DNA of 64,000 bases, from positions 143,646 to 207,645 of the forward strand of contig JANSXK010000003.1 in NCBI GenBank assembly GCA_024742995.1. The letters are read 5' to 3'. Positions 7,821-17,758 of the stretch are shown piece after piece. Positions within the stretch are counted from its first letter, which is position 1. Every line of letters begins with the position of its first letter. The position numbers and the translations under genes are program-made. The stretch is from Gammaproteobacteria bacterium. GTDB taxonomy: Bacteria; Pseudomonadota; Gammaproteobacteria; Legionellales; Legionellaceae. Under the pieces are notes generated by a model that saw nothing but the letters and a program-made list of their open reading frames with translations, ran no database searches and was not told where the DNA came from.

Positions 7821-8333
7821 TTACGACATTTTGGCAGTGTGAGTAGGGTGTAAAAGATTAGCTATTTTTTCTCGGGTGGCTGTTTTTCCTTTTTCGTGAA
7901 AACGTACTACTAAGTCGGTGATTTGCTGTTCGCTCAAAGAATGATTCATTAGCGTATTTATTTTATTCCAATACGCGAAAAATATGGGTTTATGAGCAGC
8001 ACTCAAAATAGCAGTTAATGGTTCTACTTCGGGGTTTTTTAATGCGTCTTGATAGCCAAGCTTGTTTAGTTCGCTTTCATATGCCTTTGGATTTTCTTTT
8101 TTCCACTGGTCGCCAAATGTTTGCATCAATAGAGCTTGAAAGTCGAGTAGGGCGTTTGGCTTTTTGCTAGTAACAGCGCTATGTTCTGCCGCAGAAAAGG
8201 CTGCTAACAAGCCTAATTCTGTAGCTAGGGCACGCATGGCGTTGACTTGATTTTCTGATGATCCAGATTCTGCAAATAGACTAAATCTGACATGAGGTGT
8301 TACCTCGAGTTGTTCACTGTTAGCATTTTCCAT
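7821..8333 (-). CDS. Unknown 170-residue soluble protein
   Basis: Not recognised. A mainly helical, mildly acidic soluble protein with no signal peptide, membrane segment or cysteine motif. The middle contains 'AFSAAEHSAVTSKKPNALLD' and the C-terminal third is a helix-rich 'LSEQQITDLVVRFHEK' region. It lies alone on the minus strand between ccmI and a small membrane-protein gene. It might be lineage-specific or a host-interaction protein; nothing in the sequence decides. Confidence 0.6.
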   Translation of the reverse strand: MENANSEQLEVTPHVRFSLFAESGSSENQVNAMRALATELGLLAAFSAAEHSAVTSKKPNALLDFQALLMQTFGDQWKKENPKAYESELNKLGYQDALKNPEVEPLTAILSAAHKPIFFAYWNKINTLMNHSLSEQQITDLVVRFHEKGKTATREKIANLLHPTHTAKMS

Positions 8334-8372
8334 GAAATCACATACTTAGAAATAACGTCAAATATTTCAGTT

Positions 8373-8720
8373 TTACTTGAATAAATAAGCAATCAAAAGC
8401 CCTAAACCGATGAGTGCAAACAGTGGATGTAAGAGCACCAACAGCTTTGGAATTGGCTTTTTACGTAAATCAAAATTTAGTAAGGTGAGCCCACCGGTTG
8501 CGGCTAGGAGTAGGACAATTAGGGCGGCAATGGGTTTTTCTCCGGCATGCAAGATCGTATAAGTCACAAGGCAGCCCAAACCAAGGGTTGCGACTAAGCC
8601 ATGCAAAAATACTGCGGGTTTGAAACTTGGGCGGTCACAAAGTAATTGTATAAATACAATGAATCCAAAAAATATAGCTAATACAAAAAATCCTAGGGCA
8701 AGGTACATTATATTTTGCAT
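8373..8720 (-). CDS. Small four-span membrane protein
   Basis: About 115 residues with four hydrophobic segments in a hairpin-like layout. Histidines are near the ends of three of them ('FLHGLVATLGLG', 'TILHAGEK', 'LLHPLFALIGLG'), reminiscent of small 4-TM families, but no firm family was recognised. The ATG at 8720 ('MQNIMYLALGFF') is preferred to an upstream frame start at 8774, because the longer version reads into the helicase gene. It overlaps the 3' end of the helicase-nuclease gene by 13 bases and is probably co-transcribed with it. Confidence 0.65.
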   Translation of the reverse strand: MQNIMYLALGFFVLAIFFGFIVFIQLLCDRPSFKPAVFLHGLVATLGLGCLVTYTILHAGEKPIAALIVLLLAATGGLTLLNFDLRKKPIPKLLVLLHPLFALIGLGLLIAYLFK

Positions 8721-11700
8721 GTTGTCGGCTCCCATTCTATCCATTGAAGGTTCGTTAAGTAATATAATCCACATCGTATCAGAAGTCTCGGATTTTCTTG
8801 GAATAATTCCGCGTAGTGATTTAATTGTGTTTGATGCTGTGGTTCTATTTGCCCGGTTTTAAAATCAATGATCCAACGCACGCCATTTTCTGTAAAGGTC
8901 CGATCGATGATCCGGGTACTTTGACCTGCTTCGGTTAAGATCTCTAATTCATTTTGTTCGTCATGATGGCGTTGGACCATCCATTGGCCTTTGGGATCAG
9001 CGAGCAAAGCATGAATTTGTTCTTGAATTTGCTCTAAAGCTCGTTCCAACATTTGATCAGCAAAGCCCATGCTTTTTAAGTGATCGGTGGCTATTTGCCA
9101 AGGAATATCGGCTGTTTGTGATGGATGATAAGTGCAAATCCATTGCAACATGGTGTGGGTGACAATACCCAACAAACGTGGCAAAGAAGAAGGTATGCTT
9201 AAATTGATATTGTGTTGTGAGGCATGCAACGGTTGGGGTAATTCCCGATAATAAGACAAGGGGAGCCGCCATAATTGGCTTGGATCGTGTTTATCTTTCG
9301 GATTTAGAGGTGCTGCGGAAGCTTGTTGAACAAAGACTTGTTGATGCAACATATGGCGAAAACTTTTTTTGCGTAGCGTGGGTTGATTATCAAAAAGGTA
9401 AAGACGTTGTTTCGCTCGTGTCACAGCGACGTATAATAAGCGTTGTGATTCATACAAGGCTTTTTGTGCATCTAGGCGCCCCAAGTAATCGTAGACACGA
9501 CAAGCGTCGTCTTCTGCGGCTTTAATGGGTGACATCAAAAATAAGTCCTTTTCGTTTTTTCGAGGTAATTTGAGCCAACGTATCAGTGCAGGATCGTCCT
9601 GCATAGGTTTGGCGCTCAGGCCTGGGAGGATGACGCAGTCAAATTCTAAGCCTTTGGATTTATGGATGGTCATGATTTGCAAGCGCGCCGGCGTAACATT
9701 TTTGGAATATAAACGGTTGAATTGTTCTTGGAATAATTTGAGATCGGGGATTTGACTATCGACTTCATATTGACGCAGCAAAGACCAAAATTGTTCTAAA
9801 TCTTCTTCTTGTGCTAGCGATAAAATATGATCGGTGTGCAATTGTTGTAAGACGGATTGTACGCTATCTACTAAAGACTGCTGTTGGCGATGTTGGCAAG
9901 CATCGTGCAGTACTGCGAAGAGATAGCGTGCTCTTCCACGACCTTCTTCACTGAGATTGGGGATTTGTTGCCATTGAGACAATGCCACATAAATTGATTT
10001 GTCATGCTCAGATAAGAGCAACACATCAGACAAGGGCAACCCACACCATGGACTACGTAAAAACGCTAACCATGCTAAGCGGTTAGCCGGCATCAATAAA
10101 GCTTGAGTCAGAGACCAAACATCACGTAGATGAGGTAAATGGGTGAGTAGATCGATATCCACTCCTTGAAAGGGAATATGATGCTGATGTAGCAGCGTGA
10201 CAATAGTGCGTAATTGTGAGCGTGCACGAACCAAAATGGCGATGGTGGCTTCGGGGTATTGTTCTAATTCTTGTCTAATCACGTCAACAATGGCTTGTGC
10301 TTCATGGTTGTGATCTTCATAGTGATAGGCTTGGATAAAGCTATGTGGGTGTGCCTCGAGTATGGGGTGTGCACGATGTAAAGATACTGCACCTGTTTCG
10401 ATGTCTTCTCGGGGTGGAAAAATGCTTTGAAATTGTTGATTGACCCAATCGACCAAGCTCGCTGTAGATCGAAAATTTGTACTTAATTGTAAAGCTTGTA
10501 ATTTAACTGGGCCGAGACCGTGGCTTTGTGCGCGTAAAAACAAACCAACTTCTGCGCCACGAAAGCGATAAATCGATTGCATCGGATCGCCGACCACAAA
10601 CAAGGTTCGACCATCAGTTTGTTCCCAGCCTTGGAGTAATTGGGTGAGGAGTTCGAATTGTTGTAATGAAGTGTCTTGAAATTCATCAATGAGCAAATGT
10701 TGAATTTGGTAATCCCAATACAAGCCCAAATCCGTCGGGGCGTTGTCATCACCCAATGCCAAGCGTGCTTGCTGTGCCACACCTGAGAAATCAATGGTTT
10801 CAGTCGTTTGAAATTGCAATTCCAAATGCGCTACCAACAAAGGCAAACTGTTAAATAATGCCTGTAACACAGCCCATTGTTGATCAGAAAATGTGGGGTT
10901 GGGCAAATGGCTGACGGCAATCAAAGCGGATACAAAATCGGGTAAGGCGTCGAGTGCTTCTAATAATGCCTTAGATTCGGTTTTGATTTGCGCATACATT
11001 GCCGTCGGACAAGCGTCTTTTTTCAATCCCACGTGATGATCAAAAGATTTACGTAAGTTGTGATTTGAGGTCAGTAATAAAGCAGCCAAAGCGGCTGTTT
11101 GCTCAGCGGTGATGTGATCGATATCTAGCCAGGTTTGCAATGATTGATATTTGGGATTGTCCCAACCGCAGTGTTGCATAAAGAGTGATACCAAAGCGTG
11201 CAACGCTGATTTTAAGTCTTGCGGTACACTGTGTCGAAAACGTGATAATTCGTGGGCTTCAATCGCCGCCAAGGCTTGTTCGAAAGTTTGTTTGCTTTGG
11301 CTGCGTGCCATGAATAACGGGGTAAGCCATTGTTCGCGTTGGGTCAGTAATTGCGCGAACAAACGAATCAAAACATCTTGACGATTATCTAGATGGCGTA
11401 ACAAATGGCGCAGATTGTCTTGATGATCTTCTGCGGTGCTGGCAAAGCGTAGATAAGAGCGTGCGGCCTCAAAATATAGGCCCTGAGGGATATCGGTGAG
11501 TGAGGCATAATGGTTGCTGTGTAGTGGAATGGCTTGGGCAATCATTTGGCATAAGGCATCAATTGTCATGATACGTAGTCGGTTACTTTGTTGCAGCAGA
11601 CGCCATCCCAAGGCTTGATCTCGATCCAATACAAGTTGCGCGTAGTGATAAGTCGTACGCTGATGATCGGAGGTTGGTTGCGCGCCATTGGCGACTTGAT

Positions 11701-11911
11701 GTAATGCCAAAATGATGCGCTCACGCATTTCAGATGCGGCTTTGCGCGTGAAAGTCAATGCGATGATTTGTTCTGGCGTTTGGACTTGATGCAATAATCT
11801 TAAAAATCTCTGGGTGAGGATTTCCGTTTTTCCTGAGCCAGCTGGGGCTTGGACGATGAAGGATTGACTCGGATCCGTGGCCGCTTCACGTTGCGCTTGG
11901 TCATTGAGCAT
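8708..11911 (-). CDS. AddA/RecB-like UvrD-family helicase-nuclease
   Basis: ATP-dependent DNA helicase with a C-terminal nuclease domain, 1067 residues, of the AddA/RecB type used in double-strand end processing. Walker A 'APAGSGKT' is at 22-29, motif Ia-like 'ALTFTRKAASEMRERI' follows, the Walker B region is 'HLLIDEFQDTSLQQFE', motif III-IV is 'VGDPMQSIYRFRGAE' and motif VI is 'YVAVTRAKQRLYLF'. The C-terminus contains 'RIIDRTF...WIIDFKTG', the PD-(D/E)xK core, followed by a Gln/Tyr helix. AddA usually sits after an addB gene, but here the upstream neighbour is lysAC (11-base overlap), so any AddB partner must be elsewhere. Confidence 0.88.
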   Translation of the reverse strand: MLNDQAQREAATDPSQSFIVQAPAGSGKTEILTQRFLRLLHQVQTPEQIIALTFTRKAASEMRERIILALHQVANGAQPTSDHQRTTYHYAQLVLDRDQALGWRLLQQSNRLRIMTIDALCQMIAQAIPLHSNHYASLTDIPQGLYFEAARSYLRFASTAEDHQDNLRHLLRHLDNRQDVLIRLFAQLLTQREQWLTPLFMARSQSKQTFEQALAAIEAHELSRFRHSVPQDLKSALHALVSLFMQHCGWDNPKYQSLQTWLDIDHITAEQTAALAALLLTSNHNLRKSFDHHVGLKKDACPTAMYAQIKTESKALLEALDALPDFVSALIAVSHLPNPTFSDQQWAVLQALFNSLPLLVAHLELQFQTTETIDFSGVAQQARLALGDDNAPTDLGLYWDYQIQHLLIDEFQDTSLQQFELLTQLLQGWEQTDGRTLFVVGDPMQSIYRFRGAEVGLFLRAQSHGLGPVKLQALQLSTNFRSTASLVDWVNQQFQSIFPPREDIETGAVSLHRAHPILEAHPHSFIQAYHYEDHNHEAQAIVDVIRQELEQYPEATIAILVRARSQLRTIVTLLHQHHIPFQGVDIDLLTHLPHLRDVWSLTQALLMPANRLAWLAFLRSPWCGLPLSDVLLLSEHDKSIYVALSQWQQIPNLSEEGRGRARYLFAVLHDACQHRQQQSLVDSVQSVLQQLHTDHILSLAQEEDLEQFWSLLRQYEVDSQIPDLKLFQEQFNRLYSKNVTPARLQIMTIHKSKGLEFDCVILPGLSAKPMQDDPALIRWLKLPRKNEKDLFLMSPIKAAEDDACRVYDYLGRLDAQKALYESQRLLYVAVTRAKQRLYLFDNQPTLRKKSFRHMLHQQVFVQQASAAPLNPKDKHDPSQLWRLPLSYYRELPQPLHASQHNINLSIPSSLPRLLGIVTHTMLQWICTYHPSQTADIPWQIATDHLKSMGFADQMLERALEQIQEQIHALLADPKGQWMVQRHHDEQNELEILTEAGQSTRIIDRTFTENGVRWIIDFKTGQIEPQHQTQLNHYAELFQENPRLLIRCGLYYLTNLQWIEWEPTTCKI

Positions 11912-14480
11912 TGTTGTCGATCGGCCAAATGATTTCTTGTGCGGCGACTCTTAAATTATACGCCGAACTCATGCAATGTCCGTAAGCGCCTGCATTGGCA
12001 ATTAAGATGACATCTGATTCGAAGGTATCTGGTAGTACTCTATCATATCCTAAGGTATCGCCTGATTCACAAATAGGCCCCACAACATGGGCAAATCCGG
12101 TGTTTTCTTCGTGCAAGCGACTGAGATTAACAATGGGGTGATAGGCGCCGTACAACATGGGTCGAATTAAGGAGTTCATTCCTGTTTCAATGCCGACGAA
12201 ACGGACTTTCCCTTTTTCTTTGCATTGGGTGACTTTTGCCAGTAACACCCCACTTTCTGCGACGAAATAGCGCCCGGGCTCTAACCAAAAAGACAGTTTG
12301 GGATAACGGGCCTTTACACCTAAGAGCGCTTGATCCAGCTCAGACAAATTCAATGCTTGTTGTCCCGGTTTTTCGGAAATGCCCAAGCCGCCACCTAAAT
12401 TGATAAATCTAACTTTTGGAAAACGCTGAATTTCCTTCGCCAACATCAAAGCGGTGTCCTGCCATAATTCTGGTGATAATATCCCACTACCAGAATGCGC
12501 ATGTAAGCCGATAACATTCAGTTTGTGTTGTTTGACCAATGCCGCTGCTGCATCCAAATGGTTGGCTTCAATTCCAAATTTGGACTCGTTGCCGCCGGTG
12601 CAGACGAATTTATGATGGCCGGCACCTGAGCCTGGATCAATGCGCAATAGAATAGGATGACCTTTAAATATTTCCGGCCAATGTTCTAGAGGATAAATGC
12701 TATCGATGGTAACGTAACAGCCACTGTCGAGGGCTTGCTGATATTCAGATTTGGATGAAAAATTAGGCGTGAATAAGATCTGATGGCGATCAATTTTCGG
12801 ACAGACCTCCAAGACTAATGCCAACTCTTCGGGTGACACACATTCAAAACCGATGCCTTTGGCATGTAGGGTACGAATAATGTCAGGATGTGGATTGGCT
12901 TTGAGCGCATAAAAAATAGTGTCAATCGATTGCATCTCTAATAGTGTATCTGTTTGTTGTATGATGGTTGTTTTGTCATAGACATAGCAAGGGGATGCAT
13001 GGGCCGCGAGTGCCAGCAATCCTTCCTGTGCTGTTTCCCACCAAGGCGTGGGCTTGGGTTCTGGTTTGCCAAATTCTTCATGCCAGCTTTTCGAATAATA
13101 AAAACTTTGCGGATTGCCTTCAATGAGTAAGGCGTGCAGTTTATGAGATAATTTTTCGGCTTTTGATTCATCCACCACGAAGGTCAAGTTTAAATCATTT
13201 GAGGCCAGGGATATCAAATGTACTTGTTGATCATCAAAGACTTCAAAGGCTGAGCCCAATTGTGATAAGACCCGGCGAATATGGTGTCCCACTAGACTGA
13301 TGGCTGAGCAGGGTTCAATGATTCTGGCGCGTCCAAATTGATTCAATTCATCTAATAAGCTGGTTAATTTGACACGGTACGCTGGATTGTTAGGGCTATC
13401 TAATGAGAGCGTGACATTGGCTTCAGAGGTCGCTAATAAATCCACTGAAAAGTCATGGCGTTTGAACGCGGCAAAAATGTCTGCCAAAAAGCCGCTTTGC
13501 TGCCACATGCTGACAGTATCAATTGAGATTAAGGTGATGCTATGTTTGACTTGAATGGATTTGATGGGTGGGGCATCATCATCACTTTTGGTAAAAATAT
13601 GGGTGCCTGAATGATCCGGCATACAAGTGTATTTGATGTACATCGGAATATTGGCTTTGCGTACAGGCGAAATACTCAAAGGGTGTAATATTTTAGCGCC
13701 CATCGATGCAATTTCTTGCGCTTCTTCATAGTTCAGGGTTTTTAACAGGCGTGCGTGTGGTAATTGGTGTGGGTTGGCGGTGTAAATCCCGGGTACATCA
13801 GTCCAAATTTCACAAACAGTTGCGTCCAAAATAACGGTTAACAAAGACGCCGATGTATCTGAGCCACCGCGCCCTAATAGGACAGTTTCTCCTTGGGTGT
13901 TGGCAGCGATAAATCCTTGAGTGACGATGGCTTGTGCGCCGCTGTTAAGAAATTTTTGCACCAGTTTTGGATTAGGATCGTCTGCAACACGCGCGTTACA
14001 ATAGCGCTGCACCTCATCTCCCGGTATCCGCATGGCAATTAATGCTTCACGTGCATCGAACCACAAGCAATTTAACCCTTGTTGACTTAAAAAGGTGTGA
14101 CCCAGACGGGTCAGCATGAGTTCTCCCAAACTTAAGACTTGGGCATGAATTTTAGCGGGGGCCTCGTGTAGTAGGGCGACGCCGGTTAGCCATTGATCAA
14201 GCTGTTGTAGATCAGTTTGAATGGATTGAGGGTCAACTTCGAGGCTGAGCGCCAATTCTAGCATGGCATTGACAAATTCGGTTTGTAAGGTTTGATGTTC
14301 GTTTAATACGGCGGCATCAATCATTTGTTCTAATTGGTTTGAAGCATTTGATTTTGCAGAGCATACTATGACTGGCTGTAACCCAGCATCGATATGTTTT
14401 TTCGTGATGGCGAGAATGTGATTCCAGGTGTCTCGAGAGGAGACAGATGTGCCCCCGAACTTGGTTACAATTTGGCGCAT
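11901..14480 (-). CDS. lysAC: Bifunctional aspartokinase/diaminopimelate decarboxylase
   Basis: Fusion of the first and last enzymes of lysine biosynthesis. Residues 1 to ~450 are aspartokinase: 'KFGGTSVSS' at the N-terminus, 'GRGGSDTSASLL' and tandem ACT-like regulatory segments ('ITLISIDTVSMWQQSGF'). Residues ~480-859 are PLP-dependent diaminopimelate decarboxylase: 'FYALKANPHPDI' (Lys binds PLP), 'GLHAHSGSG', 'FINLGGGLGI' and 'GPICESGDTLGYDR' with the catalytic Cys. Such fusions are known in Xanthomonadaceae and occur in some Legionellales-type genomes. No lysine riboswitch is visible in the 56 bases upstream. The 3' end overlaps the helicase gene by 11 bases. Confidence 0.95.
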   Translation of the reverse strand: MRQIVTKFGGTSVSSRDTWNHILAITKKHIDAGLQPVIVCSAKSNASNQLEQMIDAAVLNEHQTLQTEFVNAMLELALSLEVDPQSIQTDLQQLDQWLTGVALLHEAPAKIHAQVLSLGELMLTRLGHTFLSQQGLNCLWFDAREALIAMRIPGDEVQRYCNARVADDPNPKLVQKFLNSGAQAIVTQGFIAANTQGETVLLGRGGSDTSASLLTVILDATVCEIWTDVPGIYTANPHQLPHARLLKTLNYEEAQEIASMGAKILHPLSISPVRKANIPMYIKYTCMPDHSGTHIFTKSDDDAPPIKSIQVKHSITLISIDTVSMWQQSGFLADIFAAFKRHDFSVDLLATSEANVTLSLDSPNNPAYRVKLTSLLDELNQFGRARIIEPCSAISLVGHHIRRVLSQLGSAFEVFDDQQVHLISLASNDLNLTFVVDESKAEKLSHKLHALLIEGNPQSFYYSKSWHEEFGKPEPKPTPWWETAQEGLLALAAHASPCYVYDKTTIIQQTDTLLEMQSIDTIFYALKANPHPDIIRTLHAKGIGFECVSPEELALVLEVCPKIDRHQILFTPNFSSKSEYQQALDSGCYVTIDSIYPLEHWPEIFKGHPILLRIDPGSGAGHHKFVCTGGNESKFGIEANHLDAAAALVKQHKLNVIGLHAHSGSGILSPELWQDTALMLAKEIQRFPKVRFINLGGGLGISEKPGQQALNLSELDQALLGVKARYPKLSFWLEPGRYFVAESGVLLAKVTQCKEKGKVRFVGIETGMNSLIRPMLYGAYHPIVNLSRLHEENTGFAHVVGPICESGDTLGYDRVLPDTFESDVILIANAGAYGHCMSSAYNLRVAAQEIIWPIDNNAQ

Positions 14481-14536
14481 GAGTTCAAATATTCAAAAGC
14501 ATCACAGTAGCATGAAATACGGGGGATATTCAAGAA

Positions 14537-14983
14537 TTACTGTAAGGTCCAATGGATGGTCGCAGGTTTCGATTTTTTGCAATTGGATAGTGTTGATACG
14601 TAAGTTGTATCCATATTGGATAGAGAGGGTGCCAAGCCCGCTATGGTTTCTGTGTCAGAAAAATAACCGCGATCAACCGTTCTTTTGGAGCGTATTGTTG
14701 CAAATTTATCATCACCGCATTGGAAACTGAAGGTCACATTAGACTGATTTATATTGTTATACTCTTCAATTGAATAAGGTATTGTGGTTTCACCGGCAAG
14801 AATTTTAAGAGGTAAAGATTTGGAATATTCTATGCCTTCTGTGATTTCTTGTTGGGTTAAATAACACACTGCATCAGTTTTGTTTTCGATTGTGATATTC
14901 AACAGGCGTTTACAATTACAGGTATCACAAGCAGCTGTAAGAGCGGGAAGACATAGGAGTACAGATAGGATATATTTTTTCAT
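14537..14983 (-). CDS. Small exported Cys-containing protein
   Basis: 148 residues, not recognised. A signal peptide ('MKKYILSVLLCLPALTAA') is followed by 'CDTCNCKRLLNITIENKT', with two further cysteines ('VCYLTQQE', 'FQCGDDKF') and a late 'SNCKKSK', suggesting a disulfide-bonded beta-rich periplasmic or secreted protein. The sequence before the first mature Cys (T-A-A-C) is a poor lipobox. It lies between lysAC and clpB on the same strand but is probably transcribed separately. Confidence 0.7.
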   Translation of the reverse strand: MKKYILSVLLCLPALTAACDTCNCKRLLNITIENKTDAVCYLTQQEITEGIEYSKSLPLKILAGETTIPYSIEEYNNINQSNVTFSFQCGDDKFATIRSKRTVDRGYFSDTETIAGLAPSLSNMDTTYVSTLSNCKKSKPATIHWTLQ

Positions 14984-15050
14984 GGGACTCTAAGGATGTT
15001 TGTTAGTGCTCGCGTATGGTACTTGGAAATGGGTTGTGGATCAATGGTGG

Positions 15051-15094
15051 TCCCTCATCCGCTCTTTGGGCACCTTCTCCCCTGTGGGGAGAAG
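15051..15094. repeat. REP-like palindromic element
   Basis: The segment begins 'TCCCTCATCCGCTCTTTGGG' and contains a perfect 9-base stem CTTCTCCCC-TGT-GGGGAGAAG at 15074-15094. It resembles the widespread 'CCCTCATCC...CTTCTCCCC' intergenic repeat found in many proteobacteria. It sits directly after the clpB stop codon, so it could also stabilise or end that transcript, although no T-tract follows on the minus strand. Confidence 0.6.
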
Positions 15095-15106
15095 AGATAC
15101 GGGGGG

Positions 15107-17683
15107 TTATTGTTTTTGAAATTCTAAGGTTGTGTCTTTTAAGCTGACGTCAATGGTGTCTCCGGATTTGAATGCCCCGCTTAACAAAGATTGTGCCAAA
15201 GGATTTTCTAGTGTTTGTAAGATCACGCGTTTTAGCGGACGGGCACCGTATACGGGGTCGAAACCAGTTTCGGCTAGATAATTTAAGGCTTCTTTGCTCA
15301 AGTTTAACGTCATGCCTTGGTCACTAAGGCGCTGTTTCAAATATTGAATTTGAATCTCAGCAATATGGATGATTTCGTCTTGTGATAATGAGTGGAAGAC
15401 CACAGAGTCGTCAATTCGATTGATGAATTCTGGACGGAAATGTTCTCCGACCAAATCCATGACCATGGTTTTGATCTCGTCATAAGATTTGCTGCGACTG
15501 TGCTCTTGAATCAAATGAGAACCCAGATTAGAGGTCATGACAATCACGGTATTGCGAAAATCTACCGTGCGACCTTGGCCATCAGTCAAACGACCATCAT
15601 CCAAGACTTGCAGTAAAATATTAAAGACATCTGCATGGGCTTTTTCAACTTCGTCTAATAAAATCACAGAGTAGGGGCGGCGGCGGATGGCCTCAGTCAA
15701 ATAACCGCCTTCTTCGTAACCGACGTACCCTGGAGGTGCGCCAATCAAACGGGCGACGGCATGTTTTTCCATGAATTCGGACATATCAATCCGCACCAAT
15801 GCTTCTACCGTATCAAATAAAAATACCGCTAACGATTTGCACAATTCAGTTTTACCTACGCCAGTAGGGCCCAAAAATAAGAACGATCCAATTGGGCGAT
15901 TGGGATCGGATAAGCCCGCGCGTGAACGGCGAATGGCGTTGGCTACGGCATCCACGGCTTCATTTTGACCAATCAAACGTTCATGTAACGCATCTTCCAT
16001 ATGTAACAGTTTTTCTTTCTCACCTTCTAACATTTTAGTGACAGGAATACCGGTCCATTTTGAGACAATTTCAGCAATTTCTTCTTCTGTGACTTTATTG
16101 CGTACTAATTTCATTTCTCGTGGTTTGCTGGCGTCTACTTCGGATAATTGCTTTTCCAGAGAGGGGATAGTGCCATATTGCAATTCTGACATTCGGCTCA
16201 AATCTCCAGCTCGACGCGCTGTTTCCAATTCTAATTTGGCTTTTTCGAGAGATTCTTTGATGTGGCTTGATCCTTGTAGCATCGCTTTTTCGGCTTTCCA
16301 GACTTCTTCTAAATCAGAATACTCTTTTTCTAATTCTTTGATGGTGTCTTCCAAATCTGCCAAACGTTTTTTAGAGGCATCGTCGGATTCTTTTTCTAAG
16401 GCCACGCGTTCGATTTTAAATTGAATCAAGCGGCGGTCGAGTTTATCCATGCTTTCAGGTTTGGAGTCAATTTCCATACGGATTTGACTCCCTGCTTCAT
16501 CAATCAAATCAATAGCTTTGTCTGGTAATTGGCGATCGGTGATATAACGATGTGAAAGGGTGGCAGCTGCGATGATAGCGGGATCGGTAATGTCGACGCC
16601 GTGATGAATTTCATAGCGCTCTTTCAAGCCACGTAAAATCGCAATGGTGTCTCCGACATCAGGTTCTTTGACAAATATTTTTTGAAAGCGGCGCTCTAAG
16701 GCAGCATCCTTTTCAATGTATTTACGATATTCATCCAAGGTGGTAGCGCCGATACAATGTAATTCGCCACGTGCCAACGCAGGTTTTAGCATATTGCCTG
16801 CATCCATGGCACCTTCTGCTTTACCTGCACCCACCATCGTGTGAATTTCATCGATGAACAAAATGATTTGACCTTCTTGCTTGGCCAAATCACTGAGCAC
16901 AGCCTTAAGTCGCTCTTCGAATTCTCCGCGGAATTTAGCGCCCGCAATCAATGCTCCCATATCTAAGGACAGTAAGCGTTTGTTTTTTAGCCCTTCAGGG
17001 ACTTCGCCATTGATAATCCGTTGCGCCAAACCTTCAACTATTGCGGTTTTACCCACACCTGGTTCGCCAATGAGGACAGGGTTGTTTTTGGTACGACGTT
17101 GTAAGACTTGAATGGTGCGGCGAATTTCATCATCACGCCCAATCACAGGATCCAAATTGCCTTGTTCAGCACGTGCAGTGAGATCTAAAGTATATTTTTC
17201 CAAAGCCTGACGTTGTTCTTCAGCATTGGGATCGGTTACGGTACCGCCGCCGCGGACATCATCGATGGCTTTTTCCAGGGCGGCTTTATCTGCACCTGCT
17301 TTTTTGAGGAGCTTGCTCAGACTGCCTTTATCTTCAAGCGCGGCTAATAAAAAAAGTTCGCTAGAAATGTACTGGTCTTTGCGTGTTTGTGCGAGTTTGT
17401 CGGTTAAATTGAGGATGCGATTCAATCCATTAGAGATATGTACATCTCCGCCCATGCCAGAGACTTTTGCCAATTTATCCAGGGCGTCTTCAAGCGCTGA
17501 GGTTAAGACATTGATTCGCACGCCAGCTTTGCTAAGAATAGGCTTGCAGCTACCGTCTTGTTGATCCATCAGTGCTTTGAGCAAATGCTCGGGTTCAATG
17601 AACCCATTATCTAGGCCGAGAGCTAAGGATTGCGCATCAGCCAGTGCCATTTGAAATTTGGATGTTAGTTTGTCCATTCTCAT
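15107..17683 (-). CDS. clpB: Disaggregase ClpB
   Basis: Hsp100 AAA+ chaperone that dissolves protein aggregates together with DnaK. The start at 17683 ('[18 protein letters not shown]') matches E. coli ClpB, and the 858 residues match its length; the frame is open upstream to 17746. It has the N-domain, AAA-1 Walker A '[13 protein letters not shown]', the coiled-coil middle domain ('[10 protein letters not shown]...[14 protein letters not shown]') and AAA-2 Walker A '[13 protein letters not shown]'. The ribosome binding site AAGGTG lies about 8 bases before the start. A heat-shock-type promoter candidate lies in the gap to divergent sppA. Confidence 0.97.
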   Translation of the reverse strand: MRMDKLTSKFQMALADAQSLALGLDNGFIEPEHLLKALMDQQDGSCKPILSKAGVRINVLTSALEDALDKLAKVSGMGGDVHISNGLNRILNLTDKLAQTRKDQYISSELFLLAALEDKGSLSKLLKKAGADKAALEKAIDDVRGGGTVTDPNAEEQRQALEKYTLDLTARAEQGNLDPVIGRDDEIRRTIQVLQRRTKNNPVLIGEPGVGKTAIVEGLAQRIINGEVPEGLKNKRLLSLDMGALIAGAKFRGEFEERLKAVLSDLAKQEGQIILFIDEIHTMVGAGKAEGAMDAGNMLKPALARGELHCIGATTLDEYRKYIEKDAALERRFQKIFVKEPDVGDTIAILRGLKERYEIHHGVDITDPAIIAAATLSHRYITDRQLPDKAIDLIDEAGSQIRMEIDSKPESMDKLDRRLIQFKIERVALEKESDDASKKRLADLEDTIKELEKEYSDLEEVWKAEKAMLQGSSHIKESLEKAKLELETARRAGDLSRMSELQYGTIPSLEKQLSEVDASKPREMKLVRNKVTEEEIAEIVSKWTGIPVTKMLEGEKEKLLHMEDALHERLIGQNEAVDAVANAIRRSRAGLSDPNRPIGSFLFLGPTGVGKTELCKSLAVFLFDTVEALVRIDMSEFMEKHAVARLIGAPPGYVGYEEGGYLTEAIRRRPYSVILLDEVEKAHADVFNILLQVLDDGRLTDGQGRTVDFRNTVIVMTSNLGSHLIQEHSRSKSYDEIKTMVMDLVGEHFRPEFINRIDDSVVFHSLSQDEIIHIAEIQIQYLKQRLSDQGMTLNLSKEALNYLAETGFDPVYGARPLKRVILQTLENPLAQSLLSGAFKSGDTIDVSLKDTTLEFQKQ

Positions 17684-17718
17684 TGTCATCACCTTTTCAT
17701 TCAATCTTGTATACAGTA

Positions 17719-17747
17719 AGATGTGGGTATTCTTTTCAAAAATCAAG
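17719..17747 (-). promoter_or_regulatory. Candidate sigma-32 promoter of clpB
   Basis: On the minus strand, CTTGATT (17741-17747) is followed after 13 bases by CCCACATCT (17719-17727). This resembles the heat-shock consensus CTTGAAA-N11-16-CCCCATNT and is 36-64 bases before the clpB start. It also lies directly upstream of the divergent sppA start at 17759. A sigma-70 alternative using TTGAAA and TGTATA is possible. Confidence 0.45.
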
Positions 17748-17758
17748 TGATCCGCTGC

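Noticed and set aside
11151..11381. Plus-strand frames inside the helicase, lysAC and clpB genes
   Set aside because: Shadows of strongly supported minus-strand genes with no motif or start signal.
14481..14536. Possible lysine riboswitch upstream of lysAC
   Set aside because: Only 56 bases separate the genes and no lysine-riboswitch helices are visible.
15051..15094. REP-like hairpin as a true clpB terminator
   Set aside because: Stem is strong but no T-tract follows on the minus strand, so it is listed as a repeat.
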